Source: Terebella lapidaria (taxonomy: Eukaryota > Annelida > Polychaeta > Terebellida > Terebellidae). From it: a stretch of DNA of 64,000 nt. The notes beneath the pieces were generated by a model, which worked only from the letters and a program-made list of their open reading frames with translations, made no database searches and was not told the origin of the DNA. The stretch spans positions 42,400,751-42,464,750 of the forward strand of contig OX424558.1 in NCBI GenBank assembly GCA_949152475.1, written 5' to 3'. Every line of letters starts with the position of its first letter. The stretch's first letter is position 1. The translations under genes and the position numbers were made by a program. Positions 46,645 to 57,885 of the stretch are shown here, piece after piece.

Positions 46645-46911
46645 GCAGCTGTTTATTTTACATCAGCCAATGGAGACTCACTTCAGAATGTAATATATCT
46701 GAAATATTTGCCAATAGAAGCAGTATGAGACATAGTATGTATGGAAGCCATTGAAATTTAATCAATGAAATTGCTTGAACGTTCATTGTTCAATGTGTAT
46801 TCGATGTTGAATGCATAAGGAAAATATGGAAATTTCATTGAGAAAACGAGCCAAAACGTGAAGACAGCTCTGCTTCATTTTGTCAAAAACCGACTCTACA
46901 ATTTTGCAGTA

Positions 46912-46983
46912 GGGGATGTAGCTCAGTGGTAGAGCGTTCGCTTCGCATGTGAAAGGTCCCGAGTTCAATCCTCGGCATCTCCA
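46912..46983 (+). tRNA. tRNA-Ala(CGC), unit 25
   Basis: Gene as unit 1; type A unit. Confidence 0.94.
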
Positions 46984-47144
46984 CATCTTTTCACTCTTTC
47001 ATAACAATTGTAGAAAGGAATAATAGCACATCTCCCCCATTCAATGATATTATGAGTTGCGAAAATGTTGTTGCCACTACCTCTTTTGGGTAAATGACGA
47101 TTAGACTTCAGTATAAAGCACCCATCGCTTTGCTATCCTGATGT

Positions 47145-47216
47145 GGGGATGTAGCTCAGTGGTAGAGCGTTCGCTTTGCATGTGAAAGGTCCCGGGTTCG
47201 ATCCCCGGCATCTCCA
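47145..47216 (+). tRNA. tRNA-Ala(TGC), unit 25
   Basis: Gene as unit 1; type A marker upstream. Confidence 0.94.
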
Positions 47217-47382
47217 CAAATATTTTAATCATTCCTCTGCCCAATATTCTGAAATCAAGAAACACGCAAACAAACTTGATGAAATGAGAGCACTGGGTTT
47301 TAGGTGCTGTCTTTGATCTGTTTCATCTATATGGGTGTTTAATAGGAAGGCTAGAAAACAACTATATTTCACAAGCTATTCT

Positions 47383-47455
47383 GTCTCAGTGGCGCAATGG
47401 ATAGCGCGTCGGACTTCTAATCCGGAGGTTGTGGGTTCGAGTCCCATCTGAGACG
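47383..47455 (+). tRNA. tRNA-Arg(TCT), unit 25
   Basis: As unit 1 by eye. Confidence 0.94.
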
Positions 47456-47722
47456 GCAGCTGTTTATTTTACATCAGCCAATGGAGACTCACTTCAGAAT
47501 GTAATATATCTGAAATATTTGCCAATAGAAGCAGTATGAGACATAGTATGTATGGAAGCCATTGAAATTTAATCATTGAAATTGCTTGAACGTTCATTGT
47601 TCAATGTGTATTCGATGTTGAATGCATAAGGAAAATATGGAAATTTCATTGAGAAAACGAGCCAAAACGTGAAGACAGCTCTGCTTCATTTTGTCAAAAA
47701 CCGACTCTACAATTTTGCAGTA

Positions 47723-47794
47723 GGGGATGTAGCTCAGTGGTAGAGCGTTCGCTTCTCATGTGAAAGGTCCCGAGTTCAATCCTCGGCATCTCCA
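47723..47794 (+). tRNA. tRNA-Ala body with anticodon CTC (Glu), unit 26
   Basis: The loop reads TTCTCAT instead of TTCGCAT, so the anticodon becomes CTC, which reads GAG (Glu). The rest, including the acceptor, matches the Ala gene. The Ala identity pair G3-U70 is retained as the G-U acceptor pair, so it may be charged with Ala and misread Glu codons. Type B unit. Confidence 0.9.
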
Positions 47795-47955
47795 CATCTT
47801 TTCACTCTTTCATAACAATTGTAGAAAGGACTAATAGCACATCTCCCCCATTCAATGATATTATGAGTTGCGAAAATGTTGTTGCCACTACCTCTTTTGG
47901 GTAAATGACGATTAGACTTCAGTATAAAGCACCCATCGCTTTGCTATCATGATGT

Positions 47956-48027
47956 GGGGATGTAGCTCAGTGGTAGAGCGTTCGCTTTGCATGTGAAAGG
48001 TCCCGGGTTCGATCCCCGGTATCTCCA
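47956..48027 (+). tRNA. tRNA-Ala(TGC), unit 26
   Basis: Type B marker: acceptor 3' strand TATCTCC. Confidence 0.92.
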
Positions 48028-48193
48028 CAAATATTTTAATCATTCCTCTGCCCAATATTCTGAAATCAAGAAACACGCAAACAAACTTGATGAAATGAGA
48101 GCACTGGGTTTTAGGTGCTGTCTTTGATCTGTTTCATCTATATGGGTGTTTAATAGGAAGGCTAGAAAACAACTATATTTCACAAGCTATTCT

Positions 48194-48266
48194 GTCTCAG
48201 TGGCGCAATGGATAGCGCGTCGGACTTCTAATCCGGAGGTTGTGGGTTCGAGTCCGATCTGAGACA
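48194..48266 (+). tRNA. tRNA-Arg(TCT), unit 26
   Basis: Same T-stem CCGAT, discriminator A and T8 tail as unit 18, showing common descent of the two units. Confidence 0.85.
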
Positions 48267-48533
48267 GCAGCTGTTTTTTTTACATCGGCCAATGGAGACT
48301 CACTTCAGAATGTAATATATCTGAAATATTTGCCAATAGAAGCAGTATGAGACATAGTATGTATGGAAGCCATTGAAATTTAATCAATGAAATTGCTTGA
48401 ACGTTCATTGTTCAATGTGTATTCGATGTTGAATGCATAAGGAAAATATGGAAATTTCATTGAGAAAACGAGCCAAAACGCGAAGACAGCTCTGCTTCAT
48501 TTTGTCAAAAACTGACTCTACAATTTTGCAGTA

Positions 48534-48605
48534 GGGGATGTAGCTCAGTGGTAGAGCGTTCGCTTCGCATGTGAAAGGTCCCGAGTTCAATCCTCGGCAT
48601 CTCCA
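48534..48605 (+). tRNA. tRNA-Ala(CGC), unit 27
   Basis: Gene as unit 1; type C unit, but with the aaggactaatag type B marker downstream. Confidence 0.94.
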
Positions 48606-48766
48606 CATCTTTTCACTCTTTCATAACAATTGTAGAAAGGACTAATAGCACATCTCCCCCATTCAATGATATTATGAGTTGCGAAAATGTTGTTGCCACT
48701 ACCTCTTTTGGGTAAATGACGATTAGACTTCAGTATAAAGCACCCATCGTTTTGCTATCATGATGT

Positions 48767-48838
48767 GGGGATGTAGCTCAGTGGTAGAGCGTTCGCTTTG
48801 CATGTGAAAGGTCCCGGGTTCGATCCCCGGCATCTCCA
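48767..48838 (+). tRNA. tRNA-Ala(TGC), unit 27
   Basis: Gene as unit 1; catcgtttt flank variant as in unit 19. Confidence 0.94.
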
Positions 48839-49004
48839 CAAATATTTTAATCATTCCTCTGCCCAATATTCTGAAATCAAGAAACACGCAAACAAACTTG
48901 ATGAAATGAGAGCACTGGGTTTTAGGTGCTGTCTTTGATCTGTTTCATCTATATGGGTGTTTAATAGGAAGGCTAGAAAACAACTATATTTCACAAGCTA
49001 TTCT

Positions 49005-49077
49005 GTCTCAGTGGCGCAATGGATAGCGCGTCGGACTTCTAATCCGGAGGTTGTGGGTTCGAGTCCCATCTGAGACG
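49005..49077 (+). tRNA. tRNA-Arg(TCT), unit 27
   Basis: As unit 1 by eye. Confidence 0.94.
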
Positions 49078-49344
49078 GCAGCTGTTTATTTTACATCAGC
49101 CAATGGAGACTCACTTCAGAATGTAATATATCTGAAATATTTGCCAATAGAAGCAGTATGAGACATAGTATGTATGGAAGCCATTGAAATTTAATCAATG
49201 AAATTGCTTGAACGTTCATTGTTCAATGTGTATTCGATGTTGAATGCATAAGGAAAATATGGAAATTTCATTGAGAAAACGAGCCAAAACGTGAAGACAG
49301 CTCTGCTTCATTTTGTCAAAAACTGACTCTACAATTTTGCAGTA

Positions 49345-49416
49345 GGGGATGTAGCTCAGTGGTAGAGCGTTCGCTTCGCATGTGAAAGGTCCCGAGTTCA
49401 ATCCTCGGCATCTCCA
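49345..49416 (+). tRNA. tRNA-Ala(CGC), unit 28
   Basis: As unit 1 by eye. Confidence 0.94.
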
Positions 49417-49577
49417 CATCTTTTCACTCTTTCATAACAATTGTAGAAAGGAATAATAGCACATCTCCCCCATTCAATGATATTATGAGTTGCGAAAATG
49501 TTGTTGCCACTACCTCTTTTGGGTAAATGACGATTAGACTTCAGTATAAAGCACCCATCGCTTTGCTATCATGATGT

Positions 49578-49649
49578 GGGGATGTAGCTCAGTGGTAGAG
49601 CGTTCACTTTGCATGTGAAAGGTCCCGGGTTCGATCCCCGGCATCTCCA
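49578..49649 (+). tRNA. tRNA-Ala(TGC), unit 28
   Basis: Anticodon stem TTCAC replaces TTCGC, converting a G-U pair into A-U. Confidence 0.93.
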
Positions 49650-49815
49650 CAAATATTTTAATTATTCCTCTGCCCAATATTCTGAAATCAAGAAACACGC
49701 AAACAAACTTGATGAAATGAGAGCACTGGGTTTTAGGTGCTGTCTTTGATCTGTTTCATCTATATGGGTGTTTAATAGGAAGGCTAGAAAACAACTATAT
49801 TTCACAAGCTATTCT

Positions 49816-49888
49816 GTCTCAGTGGCGCAATGGATAGCGCGTCGGACTTCTAATCCGGAGGTTGTGGGTTCGAGTCCCATCTGAGACG
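49816..49888 (+). tRNA. tRNA-Arg(TCT), unit 28
   Basis: As unit 1 by eye. Confidence 0.94.
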
Positions 49889-50155
49889 GCAGCTGTTTAT
49901 TTTACATCAGCCAATGGAGACTCACTTCAGAATGTAATATATCTGAAATACTTGCCAATAGAAGCAGTATGAGACATAGTATGTATGGAAGCCATTGAAA
50001 TTTAATCAATGAAATTGCTTGAACGTTCATTGTTCAATGTGTATTCGATGTTGAATGCATAAGGAAAATATGGAAATTTCATTGAGAAAACGAGCCAAAA
50101 CGTGAAGACAGCTCTGCTTCATTTTGTCAAAAACTGACTCTACAATTTTGCAGTA

Positions 50156-50227
50156 GGGGATGTAGCTCAGTGGTAGAGCGTTCGCTTCGCATGTGAAAGG
50201 TCCCGAGTTCAATCCTCGGCATCTCCA
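50156..50227 (+). tRNA. tRNA-Ala(CGC), unit 29
   Basis: As unit 1 by eye. Confidence 0.94.
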
Positions 50228-50388
50228 CATCTTTTCACTCTTTCATAACAATTGTAGAAAGGAATAATAGCACATCTCCCCCATTCAATGATATTATGAG
50301 TTGCGAAAATGTTGTTGCCACTACCTCTTTTGGGTAAATGACGATTAGACTTCAGTATAAAGCACCCATCGCTTTGCTATCATGATGT

Positions 50389-50460
50389 GGGGATGTAGCT
50401 CAGTGGTAGAGCGTTCGCTTTGCATGTGAAAGGTCCCGGGTTCGATCCCCGGCATCTCCA
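50389..50460 (+). tRNA. tRNA-Ala(TGC), unit 29
   Basis: As unit 1 by eye. Confidence 0.94.
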
Positions 50461-50626
50461 CAAATATTTTAATCATTCCTCTGCCCAATATTCTGAAATC
50501 AAGAAACACGCAAACAAACTTGATGAAATGAGAGCACTGGGTTTTAGGTGCTGTCTTTGATCTGTTTCATCTATATGGGTGTTTAATAGGAAGGCTAGAA
50601 AACAACTATATTTCACAAGCTATTCT

Positions 50627-50699
50627 GTCTCAGTGGCGCAATGGATAGCGCGTCGGACTTCTAATCCGGAGGTTGTGGGTTCGAGTCCCATCTGAGACG
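50627..50699 (+). tRNA. tRNA-Arg(TCT), unit 29
   Basis: As unit 1 by eye. Confidence 0.94.
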
Positions 50700-50966
50700 G
50701 CAGCTGTTTATTTTACATCAGCCAATGGAGACTCACTTCAGAATGTAATATATCTGAAATATTTGCCAATAGAAGCAGTATGAGACATAGTATGTATGGA
50801 AGCCATTGAAATTTAATCAATGAAATTGCTTGAACGTTCATTGTTCAATGTGTATTCGATGTTGAATGCATAAGGAAAATATGGAAATTTCATTGAGAAA
50901 ACGAGCCAAAACGTGAAGACAGCTCTGCTTCATTTTGTCAAAAACTGACTCTACAATTTTGCAGTA

Positions 50967-51038
50967 GGGGATGTAGCTCAGTGGTAGAGCGTTCGCTTCG
51001 CATGTGAAAGGTCCCGAGTTCAATCCTCGGCATCTCCA
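50967..51038 (+). tRNA. tRNA-Ala(CGC), unit 30
   Basis: As unit 1 by eye. Confidence 0.94.
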
Positions 51039-51199
51039 CATCTTTTCACTCTTTCATAACAATTGTAGAAAGGAATAATAGCACATCTCCCCCATTCAAT
51101 GATATTATGAGTTGCGAAAATGTTGTTGCCACTACCTCTTTTGGGTAAATGACGATTAGACTTCAGTATAAAGCACCCATCGCTTTACTATCATGATGT

Positions 51200-51271
51200 G
51201 GGGATGTAGCTCAGTGGTAGAGCGTTCGCTTTGCATGTGAAAGGTCCCGGGTTCGATCCCCGGCATCTCCA
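51200..51271 (+). tRNA. tRNA-Ala(TGC), unit 30
   Basis: Gene as unit 1; one flank change (ctttactatc). Confidence 0.94.
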
Positions 51272-51437
51272 CAAATATTTTAATCATTCCTCTGCCCAAT
51301 ATTCTGAAATCAAGAAACACGCAAACAAACTTGATGAAATGAGAGCACTGGGTTTTAGGTGCTGTCTTTGATCTGTTTCATCTATATGGGTGTTTAATAG
51401 GAAGGCTAGAAAACAACTATATTTCACAAGCTATTCT

Positions 51438-51510
51438 GTCTCAGTGGCGCAATGGATAGCGCGTCGGACTTCTAATCCGGAGGTTGTGGGTTCGAGTCCC
51501 ATCTGAGACG
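51438..51510 (+). tRNA. tRNA-Arg(TCT), unit 30
   Basis: Gene as unit 1; downstream gactccc variant shared only with unit 31. Confidence 0.94.
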
Positions 51511-51777
51511 GCAGCTGTTTATTTTACATCAGCCAATGGAGACTCCCTTCAGAATGTAATATATCTGAAATATTTGCCAATAGAAGCAGTATGAGACATA
51601 GTATGTATGGAAGCCATTGAAATTTAATCAATGAAATTGCTTGAACGTTCATTGTTCAATGTGTATTCGATGTTGAATGCATAAGGAAAATATGGAAATT
51701 TCATTGAGAAAACGAGCCAAAACGTGAAGACAGCTCTGCTTCATTTTGTCAAAAACTGACTCTACAATTTTGCAGTA

Positions 51778-51849
51778 GGGGATGTAGCTCAGTGGTAGAG
51801 CGTTCGCTTCGCATGTGAAAGGTCCCGAGTTCAATCCTCGGCATCTCCA
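51778..51849 (+). tRNA. tRNA-Ala(CGC), unit 31
   Basis: As unit 1 by eye. Confidence 0.94.
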
Positions 51850-52010
51850 CATCTTTTCACTCTTTCATAACAATTGTAGAAAGGAATAATAGCACATCTC
51901 CCCCATTCAATGATATTATGAGTTGCGAAAATGTTGTTGCCACTACCTCTTTTGGGTAAATGACGATTAGACTTCAGTATAAAGCACCCATCGCTTTGCT
52001 ATCATGATGT

Positions 52011-52082
52011 GGGGATGTAGCTCAGTGGTAGAGCGTTCGCTTTGCATGTGAAAGGTCCCGGGTTCGATCCCCGGCATCTCCA
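52011..52082 (+). tRNA. tRNA-Ala(TGC), unit 31
   Basis: Gene as unit 1; terminator lengthened to six T. Confidence 0.94.
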
Positions 52083-52248
52083 CAAATTTTTTAATCATTC
52101 CTCTGCCCAATATTCTGAAATCATGAAACACGCAAACAAACTTGATGAAATGAGAGCACTGGGTTTTAGGTGCTGTCTTTGATCTGTTTCATCTATATGG
52201 GTGTATAATAGGAAGGCTAGAAAACAACTATATTTCACAAGCTATTCT

Positions 52249-52321
52249 GTCTCAGTGGCGCAATGGATAGCGCGTCGGACTTCTAATCCGGAGGTTGTGG
52301 GTTCGAGTCCCATCTGAGACG
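52249..52321 (+). tRNA. tRNA-Arg(TCT), unit 31
   Basis: As unit 1 by eye. Confidence 0.94.
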
Positions 52322-52588
52322 GCAGCTGTTTATTTTACATCAGCCAATGGAGACTCCCTTCAGAATGTAATATATCTGAAATATTTGCCAATAGAAGCAG
52401 TATGAGACATAGTATGTATGGAAGCCATTGAAATTTAATCAATGAAATTGCTTGAACGTTCATTGTTCAATGTGTATTCGATGTTGAATGCATAAGGAAA
52501 ATATGGAAATTTCATTGAGAAAACGAGCCAAAACGTGAAGACAGCTCTGCTTCATTTTGTCAAAAACTGACTCGACAATTTTGCAGTA

Positions 52589-52660
52589 GGGGATGTAGCT
52601 CAGTGGTAGAGCGTTCGCTTCGCATGTGAAAGGTCCCGAGTTCAATCCTCGGCATCTCCA
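52589..52660 (+). tRNA. tRNA-Ala(CGC), unit 32
   Basis: As unit 1 by eye. Confidence 0.94.
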
Positions 52661-52821
52661 CATCTTTTCACTCTTTCATAACAATTGTAGAAAGGAATAA
52701 TAGCACATCTCCCCCATTCAATGATATTATGAGTTGCGAAAATGTTGTTGCCACTACCTCTTTTGGGTAAATGACGATTAGACTTCAGTATAAAGCACCC
52801 ATCGTTTTGCTATCATGATGT

Positions 52822-52893
52822 GGGGATGTAGCTCAGTGGTAGAGCGTTCGCTTTGCATGTGAAAGGTCCCGGGTTCGATCCCCGGCATCTCCA
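52822..52893 (+). tRNA. tRNA-Ala(TGC), unit 32
   Basis: Gene as unit 1; catcgtttt flank variant. Confidence 0.94.
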
Positions 52894-53059
52894 CAAATAT
52901 TTTAATCATTCCTCTGCCCAATATTCTGAAATCAAGAAACACGCAAACAAACTTGATGAAATGAGAGCACTGGGTTTTAGGTGCTGTCTTTGATCTGTTT
53001 CATCTATATGGGTGTTTAATAGGAAGGCTAGAAAACAACTATATTTCACAAGCTATTCT

Positions 53060-53132
53060 GTCTCAGTGGCGCAATGGATAGCGCGTCGGACTTCTAATCC
53101 GGAGGTTGTGGGTTCGAGTCCCATCTGAGACG
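53060..53132 (+). tRNA. tRNA-Arg(TCT), unit 32
   Basis: As unit 1 by eye. Confidence 0.94.
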
Positions 53133-53399
53133 GCAGCTGTTTATTTTACATCAGCCAATGGAGACTCACTTCAGAATGTAATATATCTGAAATATTTGCC
53201 AATAGAAGCAGTATGAGACATAGTATGTATGGAAGCCATTGAAATTTAATCAATGAAATTGCTTGAACGTTCATTGTTCAATGTGTATTCGATGTTGAAT
53301 GCATAAGGAAAATATGGAAATTTCATTGAGAAAACGAGCCAAAACGTGAAGACAGCTCTGCTTCATTTTGTCAAAAACTGACTCTACAATTTTGCAGTA

Positions 53400-53471
53400 G
53401 GGGATGTAGCTCAGTGGTAGAGCGTTCGCTTCGCATGTGAAAGGTCCCGAGTTCAATCCTCGGCATCTCCA
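53400..53471 (+). tRNA. tRNA-Ala(CGC), unit 33
   Basis: As unit 1 by eye. Confidence 0.94.
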
Positions 53472-53632
53472 CATCTTTTCACTCTTTCATAACAATTGTA
53501 GAAAGGAATAATAGCACATCTCCCCCATTCAATGATATTATGAGTTGCGAAAATGTTGTTGCCACTACCTCTTTTGGGTAAATGACGATTAGACTTCAGT
53601 ATAAAGCACCCATCGCTTTGCTATCATGATGT

Positions 53633-53704
53633 GGGGATGTAGCTCAGTGGTAGAGCGTTCGCTTTGCACGTGAAAGGTCCCGGGTTCGATCCCCGGCATC
53701 TCCA
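53633..53704 (+). tRNA. tRNA-Ala(TGC), unit 33
   Basis: Loop TTTGCAC instead of TTTGCAT; anticodon unchanged. Confidence 0.92.
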
Positions 53705-53870
53705 CAAATATTTTAATCATTCCTCTGCCCAATATTCTGAAATCAAGAAACACGCAAACAAACTTGATGAAATGAGAGCACTGGGTTTTAGGTGCTGTCT
53801 TTGATCTGTTTCATCTATATGGGTGTTTAATAGGAAGGCTAGAAAACAACTATATTTCACAAGCTATTCT

Positions 53871-53943
53871 GTCTCAGTGGCGCAATGGATATCGCGTCGG
53901 ACTTCTAATCCGGAGGTTGTGGGTTCGAGTCCCATCTGAGACG
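53871..53943 (+). tRNA. tRNA-Arg(TCT), unit 33
   Basis: D stem 3' side is TCGC instead of GCGC, breaking one pair. Confidence 0.88.
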
Positions 53944-54210
53944 GCAGCTGTTTATTTTACATCAGCCAATGGAGACTCACTTCAGAATGTAATATATCTG
54001 AAATATTTGCCAATAGAAGCAGTATGAGACATAGTATGTATGGAAGCCATTGAAATTTAATCAATGAAATTGCTTGAACGTTCATTGTTCAATGTGTATT
54101 CGATGTTGAATGCATAAGGAAAATATGGAAATTTCATTGAGAAAACGAGCCAAAACGTGAAGACAGCTCTGCTTCATTTTGTCAAAAACTGACTCTACAA
54201 TTTTGCAGTA

Positions 54211-54282
54211 GGGGATGTAGCTCAGTGGTAGAGCGTTTGCTTCGCATGTGAAAGGTCCCGAGTTCAATCCTCGGCATCTCCA
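54211..54282 (+). tRNA. tRNA-Ala(CGC), unit 34
   Basis: Anticodon stem TTTGC instead of TTCGC gives two neighbouring G-U pairs. Confidence 0.9.
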
Positions 54283-54443
54283 CATCTTTTCACTCTTTCA
54301 TAACAATTGTAGAAAGGAATAATAGCACATCTCCCCCATTCAATGATATTATGAGTTGCGAAAATGTTGTTGCCACTACCTCTTTTGGGTAAATGACGAT
54401 TAGACTTCAGTATAAAGCACCCATCGCTTTGCTATCATGATGT

Positions 54444-54515
54444 GGGGATGTAGCTCAGTGGTAGAGCGTTCGCTTTGCATGTGAAAGGTCCCGGGTTCGA
54501 TCCCCGGCATCTCCA
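54444..54515 (+). tRNA. tRNA-Ala(TGC), unit 34
   Basis: As unit 1 by eye. Confidence 0.94.
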
Positions 54516-54681
54516 CAAATATTTTAATCATTCCTCTGCCCAATATTCTGAAATCAAGAAACACGCAAACAAACTTGATGAAATGAGAGCACTGGGTTTT
54601 AGGTGCTGTCTTTGATCTGTTTCATCTATATGGGTGTTTAATAGGAAGGCTAGAAAACAACTATATTTCACAAGCTATTCT

Positions 54682-54754
54682 GTCTCAGTGGCGCAATGGA
54701 TAGCGCGTCGGACTTCTAATCCGGAGGTTGTGGGTTCGAGTCCCATCTGAGACG
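54682..54754 (+). tRNA. tRNA-Arg(TCT), unit 34
   Basis: As unit 1 by eye. Confidence 0.94.
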
Positions 54755-55021
54755 GCAGCTGTTTATTTTACATCAGCCAATGGAGACTCACTTCAGAATG
54801 TAATATATCTGAAATATTTGCCAATAGAAGCAGTATGAGACATAGTATGTATGGAAGCCATTGAAATTTAATCAATGAAATTGCTTGAACGTTCATTGTT
54901 CAATGTGTATTCGATGTTGAATGCATAAGGAAAATATGGAAATTTCATTGAGAAAACGAGCCAAAACGTGAAGACAGCTCTGCTTCATTTTGTCAAAAAC
55001 TGACTCTACAATTTTGCAGTA

Positions 55022-55093
55022 GGGGATGTAGCTCAGTGGTAGAGCGTTCGCTTCGCATGTGAAAGGTCCCGAGTTCAATCCTCGGCATCTCCA
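55022..55093 (+). tRNA. tRNA-Ala(CGC), unit 35
   Basis: As unit 1 by eye. Confidence 0.94.
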
Positions 55094-55254
55094 CATCTTT
55101 TCACTCTTTCATAACAATTGTAGAAAGGAATAATAGCACATCTCCCCCATTCAATGATATTATGAGTTGCGAAAATGTTGTTGCCACTACCTCTTTTGGG
55201 TAAATGACGATTAGACTTCAGTATAAAGCACCCATCGTTTTGCTATCATGATGT

Positions 55255-55326
55255 GGGGATGTAGCTCAGTGGTAGAGCGTTCGCTTTGCATGTGAAAGGT
55301 CCCGGGTTCGATCCCCGGCATCTCCA
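55255..55326 (+). tRNA. tRNA-Ala(TGC), unit 35
   Basis: Gene as unit 1; catcgtttt flank variant. Confidence 0.94.
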
Positions 55327-55492
55327 CAAATATTTTAATCATTCCTCTGCCCAATATTCTGAAATCAAGAAACACGCAAACAAACTTGATGAAATGAGAG
55401 CACTGGGTTTTAGGTGCTGTCTTTGATCTGTTTCATCTATATGGGTGTTTAATAGGAAGGCTAGAAAACAACTATATTTCACAAGCTATTCT

Positions 55493-55565
55493 GTCTCAGT
55501 GGCGCAATGGATAGCGCGTCGGACTTCTAATCCGGAGGTTGTGGGTTCGAGTCCCATCTGAGACG
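55493..55565 (+). tRNA. tRNA-Arg(TCT), unit 35
   Basis: As unit 1 by eye. Confidence 0.94.
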
Positions 55566-55820
55566 GCAGCTGTTTATTTTACATCAGCCAATGGAGACTC
55601 ACTTCAGAATGTAATATATCTGAAATATTTGCCAATAGAAGCAGTATGAGACATAGTATGTATGGAAGCCATTGAAATTTAATCAATGAAATTGCTTGAA
55701 CGTTCATTGTTCAATGTGTATTCGATGTTGAATGCATAAGGAAAATATGGAAATTTCATTGAGAAAACGAGCCAAAACGTGAAGACAGCTCTGCTTCATT
55801 TTGTCAAAAACTGACTCTAC

Positions 55821-55864
55821 GCTTCGCATGTGAAAGGTCCCGAGTTCAATCCTCGGCATCTCCA
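55821..55864 (+). pseudogene. tRNA-Ala(CGC) 3' part, 40-bp deletion, unit 36
   Basis: A 40-bp deletion joins ctctac directly to gcttcgcatg and removes the acceptor 5' strand, the D arm (with the A box) and part of the anticodon stem. The same deletion occurs in units 40 and 43. Confidence 0.93.
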
Positions 55865-56025
55865 CATCTTTTCACTCTTTCATAACAATTGTAGAAAGGA
55901 ATAATAGCACATCTCCCCCATTCAATGATATTATGAGTTGCGAAAATGTTGTTGCCACTACCTCTTTTGGGTAAATGACGATTAGACTTCAGTATAAAGC
56001 ACCCATCGCTTTGCTATCATGATGT

Positions 56026-56097
56026 GGGGATGTAGCTCAGTGGTAGAGCGTTCGCTTTGCATGTGAAAGGTCCCGGGTTCGATCCCCGGCATCTCCA
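56026..56097 (+). tRNA. tRNA-Ala(TGC), unit 36
   Basis: As unit 1 by eye. Confidence 0.94.
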
Positions 56098-56263
56098 CAA
56101 ATATTTTAATCATTCCTCTGCCCAATATTCTGAAATCAAGAAACACGCAAACAAACTTGATGAAATGAGAGCACTGGGTTTTAGGTGCTGTCTTTGATCT
56201 GTTTCATCTATATGGGTGTTTAATAGGAAGGCTAGAAAACAACTATATTTCACAAGCTATTCT

Positions 56264-56336
56264 GTCTCAGTGGCGCAATGGATAGCGCGTCGGACTTCTA
56301 ATCCGGAGGTTGTGGGTTCGAGTCCCATCTGAGACG
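56264..56336 (+). tRNA. tRNA-Arg(TCT), unit 36
   Basis: As unit 1 by eye. Confidence 0.94.
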
Positions 56337-56603
56337 GCAGCTGTTTATTTTACATCAGCCAATGGAGACTCACTTCAGAATGTAATATATCTGAAATATT
56401 TGCCAATAGAAGCAGTATGAGACATAGTATGTATGGAAGCCATTGAAATTTAATCAATGAAATTGCTTGAACGTTCATTGTTCAATGTGTATTCGATGTT
56501 GAATGCATCAGGAAAATATGGAAATTTCATTGAGAAAACGAGCCAAAACGTGAAGACAGCTCTGCTTCATTTTGTCAAAAACTGACTCTACAATTTTGCA
56601 GTA

Positions 56604-56675
56604 GGGGATGTAGCTCAGTGGTAGAGCGTTCGCTTCGCATGTGAAAGGTCCCGAGTTCAATCCTCGGCATCTCCA
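56604..56675 (+). tRNA. tRNA-Ala(CGC), unit 37
   Basis: As unit 1 by eye. Confidence 0.94.
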
Positions 56676-56836
56676 CATCTTTTCACTCTTTCATAACAAT
56701 TGTAGAAAGGAATAATAGCACATCTCCCCCATTCAATGATATTATGAGTTGCGAAAATGTTGTTGCCACTACCTCTTTTGGGTAAATGACGATTAGACTT
56801 CAGTATAAAGCACCCATCGCTTTGCTATCATGATGT

Positions 56837-56908
56837 GGGGATGTAGCTCAGTGGTAGAGCGTTCGCTTTGCATGTGAAAGGTCCCGGGTTCGATCCCCGG
56901 CATCTCCA
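56837..56908 (+). tRNA. tRNA-Ala(TGC), unit 37
   Basis: As unit 1 by eye. Confidence 0.94.
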
Positions 56909-57074
56909 CAAATATTTTAATCATTCCTCTGCCCAATATTCTGAAATCAAGAAACACGCAAACAAACTTGATGAAATGAGAGCACTGGGTTTTAGGTGCT
57001 GTCTTTGATCTGTTTCATCTATATGGGTGTTTAATAGGAAGGCTAGAAAACAACTATATTTCACAAGCTATTCT

Positions 57075-57147
57075 GTCTCAGTGGCGCAATGGATAGCGCG
57101 TCGGACTTCTGATCCGGAGGTTGTGGGTTCGAGTCCCATCTGAGACG
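57075..57147 (+). tRNA. tRNA-Arg(TCT), unit 37
   Basis: Loop CTTCTGA instead of CTTCTAA: the base after the anticodon is G, losing the usual modified A at position 37. Confidence 0.9.
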
Positions 57148-57414
57148 GCAGCTGTTTATTTTACATCAGCCAATGGAGACTCACTTCAGAATGTAATATA
57201 TCTGAAATATTTGCCAACAGAAGCAGTATGAGACATAGTATGTATCGAAGCCATTGAAATTTAATCAATGAAATTGCTTGAACGTTCATTGTTCAATGTG
57301 TATTCGATGTTGAATGCATAAGGAAAATATGGAAATTTCATTGAGAAAACGAGCCAAAACGTGAAGACAGCTCTGCTTCATTTTGTCAAAAACTGACTCT
57401 ACAATTTTGCAGTA

Positions 57415-57486
57415 GGGGATGTAGCTCAGTGGTAGAGCGTTCGCTTCGCATGTGAAAGGTCCCGAGTTCAATCCTCGGCATCTCCA
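57415..57486 (+). tRNA. tRNA-Ala(CGC), unit 38
   Basis: As unit 1 by eye. Confidence 0.94.
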
Positions 57487-57647
57487 CATCTTTTCACTCT
57501 TTCATAACAATTGTAGAAAGGAATAATAGCACATCTCCCCCATTCAATGATATTATGAGTTGCGAAAATGTTGTTGCCACTACCTCTTTTGGGTAAATGA
57601 CGATTAGACTTCAGTATAAAGCACCCATCGCTTTGCTATCATGATGT

Positions 57648-57719
57648 GGGGATGTAGCTCAGTGGTAGAGCGTTCGCTTTGCATGTGAAAGGTCCCGGGT
57701 TCGATCCCCGGCATCTCCA
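57648..57719 (+). tRNA. tRNA-Ala(TGC), unit 38
   Basis: Gene as unit 1; one change just after it (caagtatttt). Confidence 0.94.
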
Positions 57720-57885
57720 CAAGTATTTTAATCATTCCTCTGCCCAATATTCTGAAATCAAGAAACACGCAAACAAACTTGATGAAATGAGAGCACTGGG
57801 TTTTAGGTGCTGTCTTTGATCTGTTTCATCTATATGGGTGTTTAATAGGAAGGCTAGAAAACAACTATATTTCACAAGCTATTCT

